From CAYFLR01 sp964343805 (GTDB lineage Bacteria; Bdellovibrionota_B; Oligoflexia; CAYFLR01), in the NCBI GenBank assembly GCA_964343805.1, contig CAYFLR010000023.1, positions 17,000-80,999 of the forward strand: 64,000 nt of DNA. Reading direction: 5' to 3'. Made by a program: the position numbers and the translations under genes. The notes beneath the pieces are model-generated. The model did not search any database and was not told the origin of the DNA. It saw only the letters and a list, made by a program, of their open reading frames with translations. Of this stretch, positions 1 to 9,123 are shown in pieces (position 1 is the first letter of the stretch; every line of letters starts with the position of its first letter).

Positions 1-1
1 A

Positions 2-250
2 ATGGCCTTAGAACTTATGAATCGATATAACCCAGGGGTCATAATTTTGGATAATCATTTTCCAACGGGAGAGAAAGGTGTTGATATCCTTCCGAAAATT
101 CATAATGAAGAGCGTTTGATAATACTAATTAGTGGACAACCAATTAGGGAAGATCTGTCCTCCTATAGAAACCTTGTAATTCTTAATAAACCCTTTAATT
201 GCAATGATTTAATCCCACTTATTGACGATTTTTTAAAGAATAAGGACTAA
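2..250 (+). CDS. Response regulator receiver domain, C-terminal fragment
   Basis: Only the last 82 residues lie in the window; the gene continues upstream of base 1, and the methionine codon at base 2 is probably internal. What is visible matches the second half of a CheY-like receiver: a hydrophobic strand ending in Asp (VIILDNHFP) at the place of the phospho-acceptor, then LISGQ at the switch Ser/Thr strand, then the conserved Lys-Pro pair in LNKPF before the last helix. No output domain follows, so it is either a single-domain regulator or a C-terminal receiver of a larger protein. It precedes, in the same direction, a signalling operon that begins at 391. The family call is good; the partner is unknown. 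Confidence 0.75.
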   Translation: MALELMNRYNPGVIILDNHFPTGEKGVDILPKIHNEERLIILISGQPIREDLSSYRNLVILNKPFNCNDLIPLIDDFLKNKD

Positions 251-312
251 GATCCACTTCCTTACTTTTCTTGATTTTTATTCAAATTCTATCCACCTAT
301 GATAAAATGAAC

Positions 313-365
313 AAACCTTATATTAATATTGCCCCTCCTATTTAAAGGTTTATTCATGAGGGGCA
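313..365 (+). promoter_or_regulatory. Two interleaved inverted repeats ahead of the giant kinase gene
   Basis: In the 140-bp gap before 391 there are two inverted repeats. AAACCTT (313-319) pairs with AAGGTTT (345-351), and TGCCCCTC (330-337) pairs with GAGGGGCA (358-365). Each pair has one arm inside the loop of the other, so in RNA they would either compete or form an H-type pseudoknot. The last arm ends 25 bases before the start codon. It could be a leader element, or an operator region seen as DNA. Function is inferred from position only. Confidence 0.4.
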
Positions 366-390
366 TCTTATAGAAAGTGGATTATTTTGT

Positions 391-3300
391 ATGGAAACCT
401 CCTACAACCTGCCAGGCTTTTTATTAGTTGATGAAATCAGTGGCAGTGATGATTCCTACATTCTCAGTCGCGCTATGAGGAGTTCCAACGGTCAATCAGT
501 CCTTTTTAAAATTCCCCTCAATGCTAATGAAGTCATGCAGACTGATTATTTTGTTAAAAAGGGACTTTCACTCCTCAAAAATACAGAGCATGCTGGTATC
601 AGTAGGCCCATTGAAGTGGTGAGAAACCATAGTGGGGTGCCCATTTTGGTCTATGAAGATCGAGGAGAAATTACTCTTTCTTCCCTCTTAGCATTCGGCA
701 AACTAGATAATTACCAGACACTGCATTTGGCCATTTCACTTTGCGATATTCTTCAGCATTTTCATAAGCAAAAATTATGCTATCGCTTTCTCCATCCCCG
801 AGATATTTGGATCAATGAAATTAATAAAAAAGTCAGCATCCAAGGAGGAGAATATATAGATTCCTTTATTAATCCGCCTGCTAAGTTAAATATTGACAAT
901 ATGCTGTGCCAAGATCTTTTATATATTTCACCTGAACAAACAGGATTAACGGGAGGGGAAGAGGATTATCGAACGGATTTGTATTCCTTGGGTATGATTT
1001 TGTATCACTGCCTTACAGGAGAATACCCGTTTCCTAACCAAGATCCCATGGAATTGATTCATGCTCATTTAGCGAGCCACCCTGCCTCTCCCGCTCAACT
1101 TCGGATCGATTTTACCACCAGTTTATCTTTGATAATCTTAAAACTTCTGAAGAAAGATCCAGCCGATCGATATCAATCTGCTCACGGCTTGCTTTATGAT
1201 CTCATACAATTAACAAAGATTCACTCCTCCAGTGATGCTCAACTTTTCCATTTGGGTAGTTATGATATCTCGGAAAATATCCAAATCTCTCAAGGGGTGA
1301 TTGCACGCAATGAGGAGGAGGAGCTGCTGTTAGATATGGTGGAAGAGATTTCAGAGGATGGCCCTTCTTCTAAGAAGTTAGCCATTATTACTGGAGAAGC
1401 CGGATTTGGAAAATCTACTTTGTTAGGACATTTACTGCACTCATCTATTTTAACAGAAGGCTTTGTGGCTCTTGGTGAGTTTGATAAATGGTCACAGGAG
1501 ACACCTTACAGTGCCATTAGACAAGTTTTTGATATTGTCATTGATCGACTTTTAACAAAAAGTAGTGATTCGCTCTCTTATTGGAAGCGGGTCATAAACA
1601 AGGCTTTGAGTGGGAATGGGCAAGTTATTTTGGAGGTTATTCCCTCTTTGAAAGGGGTTATTGGTGAGCAAAAACAACTTCCTGAATTAGATCCTTTTGA
1701 AACCAAAAACCGCTTTCATATGGTGTTTGGTCAGTTTATTAAGGTCATTGCTAAACCTGAACACCCCCTTATTATAATATTGGATAACCTTCAATGGATC
1801 GACCTTGCCTCCCTTTATCTTCTCGACTTTATTTTTGATAATAATGAAATTAAGAATTTCTTAGTCATTCTATCTGGGCGGTCGGAGGAGTTTTCAGATA
1901 ACCTATCTTTAAAATCCTTATTGAAGAAATGGGAACAGCGGGATGTCTTGGCTAAGGTGATACCACTTGCTGAATTTGATGTAGATGAGATAAACCAGCT
2001 TATAAGATCTATCTACAAAGTAGATAAAGCAACCTCGAAGCAGTTAGCTGAAATAGTGATTCAGAAAACTCAGGGCAATCCCTTTTTTGTTAAACAGTTT
2101 CTAACATCTCTTAAAGTAGAAGATAAAATAACCTTTGAGTATCCTAAGTTCTCCTATAAAAATGGGATTCCTACTGCTTGTAAAACTGAAAGTGTCCATG
2201 ATTGGGGATGGACTTTCAATCTGAAGGAAATTAATGAGGTCAAAATTACCGAAAATGTGGTGGGATATCTGCAAGAACGACTGAATAAACTAAATCCGAA
2301 AACTTTAAATCTTTTACAGGTGGCCTCAACCATTGGAACCCGTTTTAATCTATCACAAATAGCAATTATTGAAAGTTTAACTATCAAACAAGTTGAAGAG
2401 GACCTACAAGAATCAATTGATGTTGGTATATTGGTTCATTCTCCTGGAGAAGATCTGTTAAACCATTTTTATTTCATTCATGATCAATTGCAGCAGTTTG
2501 TTTACCAAAGTTTTTCAATTAGCAAAAGAAATTCTCTTCACCATAGAATAGGAAATATTATGCTGAGTGAAAGTCGAGATCTTTATAAAAGTGATCGAAT
2601 TTTCCTCATCTTAAGGCATTTAAATAAAGGAATTGAGATTTGTTTATCAAATGAGGAAAGATTAAAGTTAGCTCAACTTAACTTTCAAGCAGGCCAAAAA
2701 TCAATGGAATCCGCTGCATTTCCTACGGCACTCTCCTATTTTAAGATTGCTCTCCAAGTTACAGATAATCGATACTGGAAATCTGATTATAGTTTTTCCT
2801 TTCAATTAGCTAAACAAACAGCTCAGGTTCTAAACATCACCGGTCATTTTGATGAAGTGAAGACACTCTGCCAATGTATCAAAGAAAATGCTCAAAATGA
2901 ATTAGATGCTCTTTTTGTTGAAAGAGTGATGATGCAGGCGGCATTTGCTCAAAAAAATCTCAATGAAGTAATTAAATTAGGCCTCTATGCTCTGGCTCAA
3001 CTGGGATTAAAACTTCCTTCTGCACCATCTCGTTTTCAAGTAATTAAGAGTTTTCTTATTATCTCTCTCAAATTAAGATACAAGACACAGGAGGATATTG
3101 CAGGTCTGCCTATAATGAAAGATGCTCGTTCCTTATTTATTATGGAACTCTTAAATCAGATTGGGTTCGCTTCCTACTCTTGTAATCATCTATTGTTTGC
3201 TTTAACTACATTAGAACAAATTTCATTCTCCCTAAAAGAGGGCAACGCTCCAGGTTCAATTAATGGTTTTGTTACCTATGGACTTATTTTAGGAGGTTTT

Positions 3301-5556
3301 TTAGGTAAGTTCAATCAGGGTTATCAATATGGTCAATTGGCTCTTAAGCTTTTGGATCATTTAAAAGCGGAAAAGGTCAGAGCAAGAACCAGTTTAGTTG
3401 CCTATAGTATGCATCATTGGAGAAATGTTTTGGCAGGTACGGCCAAACCTTTATTAAAAGCAATTCAAAGTGGGGTTAGTTCTGGAGACAACGAGTATGC
3501 TGCCATATCTGCCCAGGTTTACTGCGCTAATTTGTATTGGCGCGGAAAAAACTTAAGTTTTGTATCCCAGGAGATGGAAAAGTATTCTAACTTGATTATG
3601 AACCTTAATCAAGAGACGGCTCTTCAGCTCCATAATATCCAATTCCAATCTGTTCTTAATATGAAGGAGATTTCTGCTCAGTCTTATAAGCTAAATGGGG
3701 ATGTTTACAGTGAAAGAATTAAATTCCCACAGTATTTAGATGAGAAAAACTCTCTAGCTCTTGCTATGTTGCTTTTAAATAAGATGGTTCTAGCCTATTA
3801 TTTTGAGAAGTATCGAATAGCTGCCGTCTATATGGAGTGGGGTGAGCCCTATATCAAGACTTTACCTGGCAATATTGCCGTTCCCATTTTTTTATTTTAT
3901 GGGACTTTAATTCGAATACAACTTCATCGATCTATGAAATTTAATGAGAGAATAAAAAATAAATGGAAAATTAATCGTTCAATGAAGAAATTAAAGGGTT
4001 GGGCTCGCTTAAACCCAGGCAATTATCTCCACAAGCTTGATCTGGTTAAAGCAGAATTCTTAAGGGTGTTTGGAAATCCAGAAAAAGCACAAAGATCCTA
4101 TCAAAAAGCAGTACAAGGGGCTGCAGAAAATAATTTTCTAAATGAAAAGGCTCTCGCTTGTGAATTATACGCTCGCTTTTGCCTCTATCAGACCAATTTA
4201 AAACAGGCCAAAGTTCAGTTGAAAAAAGCTTTTAAAACATACCTAGATTGGGGAGCCATTGGCAAAATTCAACTGCTGGAACGTTCATACTGTTTCGTTC
4301 ACTCCTCGCATACTGTCAATAATTTTGAGCATAATTCAAGTTCTCCAACCGCTTTTATAAATGGAGAAAATGAGAGTCTCACCAATATTGATGTGAGATG
4401 GAACAGTGTATTTAAAACAACAGAGGCTTTTGCAGGTGAACTCGATTTAAATAATCTGTTAAAAAACCTTTTAAAAATACTTATTGAAAACGCGGGAGCA
4501 GAAGCAGGTATTATAGTATTGCACCGTAATAATCAGTTATTGATCGAGGCAAAGCATACTCGTGAAGGTGAAAGCTTTCTAACATCTGAGGTATTATTAA
4601 AAGACCAAGACTATGCTGAAAGTGTAATAAATTATACTGCAAGAGTTAGAAAAAATGTTCTTATTGATAACGCAGTGGAAGATGATGTATTTGGTTCTGA
4701 CCCATACATCCTTAAATACAAACCCAAGTCTATTATCTGTATTCCCATATTAAAACAAACCAATTTAATTGGCTTAGTTTATTTAGAAAACAACCTAACT
4801 ACTGGTGCCTTTGATCAGCATCGGTTGACATTATTACAGCATCTTTCATTACAGATAGCTATATCGATTGAAAATGCCATTCTCTATCGTGACCTTGAAG
4901 GCAAACTACATGAAAAAGATATACTCTTAAGAGAAATTCATCATCGAGTAAAAAATAACTTGCAGGTGATTCGCAGTCTTTTAAATCTCCAATCGCGCGC
5001 AATAGAAGATCCTGAAGTATTATCGGTTTTTAGGGAAAGTGAAAATAGGGTCAGGGCAATGGCCATCGCTCACGAAAAACTTTACCAATCAAAAGATTTA
5101 TCACATATTGACTTTTCCAAATATGCTCAAAGTTTATCTCGAAATTTATTGCAATCCTATCGCAAGCATACAGGTCCCGTGAACTGTAAAGTAGTGGCAG
5201 AACCTGTTTTTTTAAATATCGAAACGGCAATTCCCTGCGGTCTTATTTTAAATGAGATCGTATCAAATTCCTTAAAGTATGCTTTTACCAAAAGAGATCG
5301 TGGGGAAATAATGATTCAAATTCGAGAAAAAAATGGTGAAAAAGGCGACTCTCTGTATCAACTAATAATTCAAGATAATGGTCCAGGGCTGCCTGACGAT
5401 TTTGATATTAGCAAAACCAAGTCCTTGGGCCTCAAATTAGTAGAGCAACTCACAGCTCAAATTCACGGAGAATTAACCATTGAATCCAACCCTGGAACTC
5501 TTTTTAGCATCCTTTTTAAAGGAAGAAAATCATTTGAAAGGAAAACTGCAGTATGA
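391..5556 (+). CDS. Pseudokinase-AAA ATPase-GAF-histidine kinase giant sensor
   Basis: This 1721-residue cytoplasmic protein belongs to the trifunctional Ser/Thr-kinase/ATPase/sensor histidine kinase family. In order: a protein-kinase fold at about 8-270; a STAND/AAA-type ATPase with Walker A GEAGFGKST (335-343) and Walker B ending LIIILDNLQWID (about 456-467); a long helical, TPR-like region (about 640-1300); a GAF domain (about 1350-1490); a HisKA_2 dimerisation helix with EIHHRVKNN, phospho-His probably H1517; and a HATPase_c domain with N box EIVSNSLKYAF, DNGPGLP and SLGLKLV. The kinase fold keeps the beta-3 Lys (K40) and the SPEQ and DLYSLG motifs. However, the catalytic Asp position reads Phe (F133 in YRFLHPRD) and the DFG position reads QGG (151-153), so it is likely a pseudokinase. 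The stop overlaps the next start as ATGA, implying coupling to the hybrid kinase. Signal sensed is unknown. The Shine-Dalgarno is weak. Confidence 0.88.
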   Translation: METSYNLPGFLLVDEISGSDDSYILSRAMRSSNGQSVLFKIPLNANEVMQTDYFVKKGLSLLKNTEHAGISRPIEVVRNHSGVPILVYEDRGEITLSSLLAFGKLDNYQTLHLAISLCDILQHFHKQKLCYRFLHPRDIWINEINKKVSIQGGEYIDSFINPPAKLNIDNMLCQDLLYISPEQTGLTGGEEDYRTDLYSLGMILYHCLTGEYPFPNQDPMELIHAHLASHPASPAQLRIDFTTSLSLIILKLLKKDPADRYQSAHGLLYDLIQLTKIHSSSDAQLFHLGSYDISENIQISQGVIARNEEEELLLDMVEEISEDGPSSKKLAIITGEAGFGKSTLLGHLLHSSILTEGFVALGEFDKWSQETPYSAIRQVFDIVIDRLLTKSSDSLSYWKRVINKALSGNGQVILEVIPSLKGVIGEQKQLPELDPFETKNRFHMVFGQFIKVIAKPEHPLIIILDNLQWIDLASLYLLDFIFDNNEIKNFLVILSGRSEEFSDNLSLKSLLKKWEQRDVLAKVIPLAEFDVDEINQLIRSIYKVDKATSKQLAEIVIQKTQGNPFFVKQFLTSLKVEDKITFEYPKFSYKNGIPTACKTESVHDWGWTFNLKEINEVKITENVVGYLQERLNKLNPKTLNLLQVASTIGTRFNLSQIAIIESLTIKQVEEDLQESIDVGILVHSPGEDLLNHFYFIHDQLQQFVYQSFSISKRNSLHHRIGNIMLSESRDLYKSDRIFLILRHLNKGIEICLSNEERLKLAQLNFQAGQKSMESAAFPTALSYFKIALQVTDNRYWKSDYSFSFQLAKQTAQVLNITGHFDEVKTLCQCIKENAQNELDALFVERVMMQAAFAQKNLNEVIKLGLYALAQLGLKLPSAPSRFQVIKSFLIISLKLRYKTQEDIAGLPIMKDARSLFIMELLNQIGFASYSCNHLLFALTTLEQISFSLKEGNAPGSINGFVTYGLILGGFLGKFNQGYQYGQLALKLLDHLKAEKVRARTSLVAYSMHHWRNVLAGTAKPLLKAIQSGVSSGDNEYAAISAQVYCANLYWRGKNLSFVSQEMEKYSNLIMNLNQETALQLHNIQFQSVLNMKEISAQSYKLNGDVYSERIKFPQYLDEKNSLALAMLLLNKMVLAYYFEKYRIAAVYMEWGEPYIKTLPGNIAVPIFLFYGTLIRIQLHRSMKFNERIKNKWKINRSMKKLKGWARLNPGNYLHKLDLVKAEFLRVFGNPEKAQRSYQKAVQGAAENNFLNEKALACELYARFCLYQTNLKQAKVQLKKAFKTYLDWGAIGKIQLLERSYCFVHSSHTVNNFEHNSSSPTAFINGENESLTNIDVRWNSVFKTTEAFAGELDLNNLLKNLLKILIENAGAEAGIIVLHRNNQLLIEAKHTREGESFLTSEVLLKDQDYAESVINYTARVRKNVLIDNAVEDDVFGSDPYILKYKPKSIICIPILKQTNLIGLVYLENNLTTGAFDQHRLTLLQHLSLQIAISIENAILYRDLEGKLHEKDILLREIHHRVKNNLQVIRSLLNLQSRAIEDPEVLSVFRESENRVRAMAIAHEKLYQSKDLSHIDFSKYAQSLSRNLLQSYRKHTGPVNCKVVAEPVFLNIETAIPCGLILNEIVSNSLKYAFTKRDRGEIMIQIREKNGEKGDSLYQLIIQDNGPGLPDDFDISKTKSLGLKLVEQLTAQIHGELTIESNPGTLFSILFKGRKSFERKTAV

Positions 5557-7430
5557 CTAAGAATCATATTATGATTGTAGAAGATGAAAGAATCACCGCC
5601 ATGGAAATAGAAGCCCATCTTGAGGCCATGGATTATGTAGTAGTGGGCAAAGTGGCTTCGGGAGAAGAGGCGGTGGAAAAAGCCGCTGAACTAAGGCCCG
5701 ATTTAATTCTAATGGATATTATGTTAGATGGGGAAATGAATGGCATAGAAGCGGCAGATATCATTTATAAAAAACAAGGAACTCCTATTGTCTTTCTCAC
5801 CGCCAATTCTGATGAGGATTTACTACAAAAAGCTAAAAAAACTGCTCCATTTGGATATATTTTAAAGCCCTTCGAAGAAAGAGAGTTAAGGGTTAATATT
5901 GAAATTTCTCTTTATAAACATCAAATGGAAAGACAGCTAAAAGATTCTCGTCGTTGGTTACAGGCCATATTAGAAAATTTGGGAGAGGCAGTAATTGCTG
6001 TAGATCATAGTCATACCGTCAAATATATCAATAAAAAAGCATGTGAATTACTGGGTGTAAAAGAAAATGAAGTCCTTCAACAACAGTTACAAACAATTTT
6101 TAAAACCCGAGAGGACGATTTAGTTAAAAATCAGGACTCAAACTTAAAAAGCCTCGTCTTAATTCCGGAGTATAAACCCTCTTTTCCTATCGAGCTTATT
6201 AAAAGCTCTATCACTAATGAAAAGCAGGAGTACCAAGGCGATGTGATTATATTCAATGACATCACAAAGCGCCTTGCTGATGAACATGATAAAGAAGAGA
6301 TGCACAATAAATTATTTCATGCCTCCAAATTAGCCACCATTGGAACGCTTTCTTCAGGGATTGCTCATGAATTAAATAATCCCCTGTCTGTGATTTCTGG
6401 GTTCACGGATATTCTTTCCAATCAACTTCAAGATAATGAAATGCAATTTAGTATGTGTAGTAAAATTTCAAAAGCGGTGGAACGTATGACTCGTATTACT
6501 AAGCACTTGCTTAAGTCATCTCGTAAAGATCAGGAAGAGGATTGGAAGCCCACTTGCCTTAACAATGTGATTGATGAATCTTTGATTTTCGTTCAACCTC
6601 AATTAAGAAAAGAAAATATACAACTGGAATTAAATTTAGAAGACAATTTGCCAAGTATTTTAGGTGATTTTACTCAACTAGAGAGTGTCTTTCTTAATCT
6701 CATGACCAACAGTCGTCATGCCTATGAAGAGGTGAATGATGAAATCGAAAAAGTCATAGCCCTTTCTACTTGCAAGTTTGAAGATAAAGGTATTATTGTA
6801 AAGTACCAAGACAATGCGGGGGGGATGACCAAGGAAACTCTGGCTCATCTTTTTGATCCTTATTACACCACTAAAAAAGTTGGAAAAGGGACCGGTCTTG
6901 GAATGGCCATATTAGCCGAAGCCGTCGGCTCTCATGGGGGTAGAATTGAGGTGGAAAGTGAACTGGGAATAGGAACCACCTTTGAATTAACTTTCTTGTT
7001 TGAGGGTTGGGTAGAAGAGAAAAAAGAACCCGTCGTGGCGGCGACTTCGAATAACTCAATTACCAAGACAAAGGGTCGACGTATTTTAGCTGTTGATGAT
7101 GATTCAGATTTTCTTGATTTAATATCAGAAGCTCTCAACAATGACTTTGATTTAGAAACAGTAGATAATTCCAAGGAAGCATTACAGCGGATAAGAGATA
7201 ATGAATATGATTTGATTCTCAGTGATATGTTGATGAAAGAAGCTTCAGGTTTGGAAATCTTGCATCAAGCTCTTGCCCATCAGCCTCAAGTTCCAGTGAT
7301 TATAGTTTCTGGTCTGGCTAGGGAAGATCGACTTATTGATCATGCCTTTCGAAGTGGTGCCAGTGGTTTTATAAACAAACCACTTAATTTAAAACAATTG
7401 GTTAATGAACTCGAAGAAAATTATTTTTAG
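5553..7430 (+). CDS. Hybrid histidine kinase, REC-PAS-HisKA-HATPase-REC
   Basis: A 625-residue soluble hybrid kinase with no membrane segment. Order: receiver 1 (about 3-125) with phospho-acceptor D55 in LILMDIML and a Lys-Pro pair in LKPF; PAS domain (about 135-255); HisKA with H272 in SSGIAHELNNPL; HATPase_c with N box (LMTNSRHAY), DNAGGM and a GTGLGMAI glycine loop; receiver 2 (about 505-620) with D558 in DLILSDMLM. The N-terminal receiver means it can be phosphorylated by an upstream kinase, most simply by the 1721-residue kinase whose stop codon overlaps its start by four bases. Its C-terminal receiver could pass phosphate on to the two regulators downstream, although no histidine phosphotransferase domain is visible. 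Domain calls are firm; the phosphorelay order is inference. Confidence 0.92.
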   Translation: MTKNHIMIVEDERITAMEIEAHLEAMDYVVVGKVASGEEAVEKAAELRPDLILMDIMLDGEMNGIEAADIIYKKQGTPIVFLTANSDEDLLQKAKKTAPFGYILKPFEERELRVNIEISLYKHQMERQLKDSRRWLQAILENLGEAVIAVDHSHTVKYINKKACELLGVKENEVLQQQLQTIFKTREDDLVKNQDSNLKSLVLIPEYKPSFPIELIKSSITNEKQEYQGDVIIFNDITKRLADEHDKEEMHNKLFHASKLATIGTLSSGIAHELNNPLSVISGFTDILSNQLQDNEMQFSMCSKISKAVERMTRITKHLLKSSRKDQEEDWKPTCLNNVIDESLIFVQPQLRKENIQLELNLEDNLPSILGDFTQLESVFLNLMTNSRHAYEEVNDEIEKVIALSTCKFEDKGIIVKYQDNAGGMTKETLAHLFDPYYTTKKVGKGTGLGMAILAEAVGSHGGRIEVESELGIGTTFELTFLFEGWVEEKKEPVVAATSNNSITKTKGRRILAVDDDSDFLDLISEALNNDFDLETVDNSKEALQRIRDNEYDLILSDMLMKEASGLEILHQALAHQPQVPVIIVSGLAREDRLIDHAFRSGASGFINKPLNLKQLVNELEENYF

Positions 7431-7443
7431 TGCGAGGGGAAAA

Positions 7444-7869
7444 ATGAGTAACAAATTTTTAAAACCTAAAATTGCTATAATTGAAGATGATCCAGATACA
7501 AAAGATATGTTGCATGCACTAGTAAAAAGTAGTTTTCCAAATGTAACAGTAAGTGTTTTTGAAAACCCGAAAGAGGCCTTAAGGGAAATCGCCCATACTT
7601 CCGTAAATATTGTTTTAACAGATATTAATATGCCTCATATGAGTGGTGAAGAATTAACCCATAAATTGCTCGATCTTAAAAAAGGGATTCAAGTGATTAT
7701 TATTACCGGTGAGCCGAGCTTTGAAGTGGCTATGAGCTGCTTCAGTTCCGGTGCAGCCTACTTTTTAGAAAAACCTGTTTTTAAAGATCATTTGGTTTTG
7801 GCTTTGCAAAGCTGTTTGAATCGTTTGGAGTTCTGGAAGGATTCTTTGGTGAGATCCGAGTTGGATTAG
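7444..7869 (+). CDS. Single-domain response regulator (CheY-like)
   Basis: A 141-residue stand-alone receiver. The acidic pair EDD (14-16), the phospho-acceptor D60 in NIVLTDINMP, the Thr in VIIITGEP and the Lys-Pro pair in LEKPVF are all present. No DNA-binding or enzymatic output domain follows, so it acts by protein contact or as a phosphate carrier. I chose the ATG at 7444 because GAGGGG lies five bases upstream of it and because the earlier in-frame ATG at 7405 would overlap the preceding hybrid kinase and add non-homologous residues. It sits 13 bases after that kinase and 9 bases before the next regulator, clearly in one operon. Confidence 0.88.
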   Translation: MSNKFLKPKIAIIEDDPDTKDMLHALVKSSFPNVTVSVFENPKEALREIAHTSVNIVLTDINMPHMSGEELTHKLLDLKKGIQVIIITGEPSFEVAMSCFSSGAAYFLEKPVFKDHLVLALQSCLNRLEFWKDSLVRSELD

Positions 7870-7878
7870 GGGAATTAC

Positions 7879-9123
7879 ATGAGTGACACCCAAATCGACA
7901 AAATGGGTCAACATAATATAATTCTTATTGATGATGATGAAGCCGTGCTTGATTTGGTAAAGGAGTACCTTGAAATGATGGGGGCAACAGGTATTACCCT
8001 TTGTCAGAAGAGTCATAAAGCCCTTGAATTGATCAAAGCACGTAAATTTGATTTAATCATTTGTGATTGGCAAATGCCTGAGATGGATGGAGGAGCCCTT
8101 TTTCAAAAAGTCAAATCTCTGCCTAAATATCAAAAGACCCCCTATATTATTTTTTCAGGTCACTTGACAAAACAAGATTTAATGTTATTAGTCGAATTCG
8201 GAGCTTCTCACTATCTATTGAAACCCGTTTCTTTCGAGGATCTTTATAACAAATTGAAAGAGATTCCTGGAATAGGGCATCCTTACAGTGATTATGAAAA
8301 GAAAACCGACCAGATTCAATCGCTCCTCTATGAAAGAAAATTACGTGGACTCGGTCCTAAAATTAATACTCTCATAAAAAAGTATCCTGATAAAATTTTT
8401 CCTCTCGAATTATTAGCAGAGTATCATACTTTAAAGGAAGATTGGGAGCAGGTAAAAAACTGTGTCGATAAAATTCTCACTAAAAAACCTCACTCTCTAG
8501 GAGCCTTAAATAAACTGGCTCAACTCAAATTAAAACAAAAGGATTTTAAAGGTGCCATTCAATCTTTTGAAAAACTAAATAGCTTAAGTCCTAAAAATGT
8601 TGTTCGCCTGATCGAATTGGGGGATCTCTACCTCAATCAAAATCAAGCGGAAAAAGCGGAAGAGGTTTTTAAAGATGCGCAAAAACTAGAACCTCAGAAT
8701 GACAAGGTGGCAGATGGGATGGGAAAGTCACTCATCATGCAAGGCAAGTTTGAAGAATCGGTCACCTATCTGAATAATACTAAAAAAGCCGAAAATATGG
8801 CCCGCTATTGTAATAATCTAGGTATTGTTTTAGTTCAACAATCTCGCTTTGAAGAAGCTCGGAATCTCTATCAAACTGCCATCAGGTCTCTTCCCTGTAA
8901 TAGTAAAGATTCCCAACTTTTTTTTAACTTAGGGCTTTCCTATAAAAAAGAGTCACAGTGGGAAAAGGCCGCGGTCTACTTCAAAAAAGCTTTGGATTTA
9001 AACAGCAATTTCGGTAAATCCATCCTTAATCTCAAAGAGATTTACCAAAAGGTTGAATCTTTAGAAGATTATGAAGTTTGGCTGAGTAAAATTGCTCCCT
9101 GCAAGCTTGATCCTAAAAACTAA
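7879..9123 (+). CDS. Response regulator with C-terminal TPR repeats
   Basis: A 414-residue protein with an N-terminal receiver (about 13-135) and a helical tail. The receiver has IDDD (17-20), the phospho-acceptor D63 in LIICDWQMPEMD, a Ser in IIFSGH and Lys-Pro in LLKPVS. From about residue 165 to 400 it shows TPR-like helix pairs, for example segments with A..LKLKQKDFKGAIQSFEKL and LGDLYLNQNQAEKAEEVF, so phosphorylation presumably controls a protein-protein interface rather than DNA binding. AGGGG precedes the ATG. It is the last gene of the signalling operon and converges on the PA14 lipoprotein, whose stop codon is immediately adjacent at 9124, so there is no room for a separate terminator. 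Confidence 0.88.
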   Translation: MSDTQIDKMGQHNIILIDDDEAVLDLVKEYLEMMGATGITLCQKSHKALELIKARKFDLIICDWQMPEMDGGALFQKVKSLPKYQKTPYIIFSGHLTKQDLMLLVEFGASHYLLKPVSFEDLYNKLKEIPGIGHPYSDYEKKTDQIQSLLYERKLRGLGPKINTLIKKYPDKIFPLELLAEYHTLKEDWEQVKNCVDKILTKKPHSLGALNKLAQLKLKQKDFKGAIQSFEKLNSLSPKNVVRLIELGDLYLNQNQAEKAEEVFKDAQKLEPQNDKVADGMGKSLIMQGKFEESVTYLNNTKKAENMARYCNNLGIVLVQQSRFEEARNLYQTAIRSLPCNSKDSQLFFNLGLSYKKESQWEKAAVYFKKALDLNSNFGKSILNLKEIYQKVESLEDYEVWLSKIAPCKLDPKN

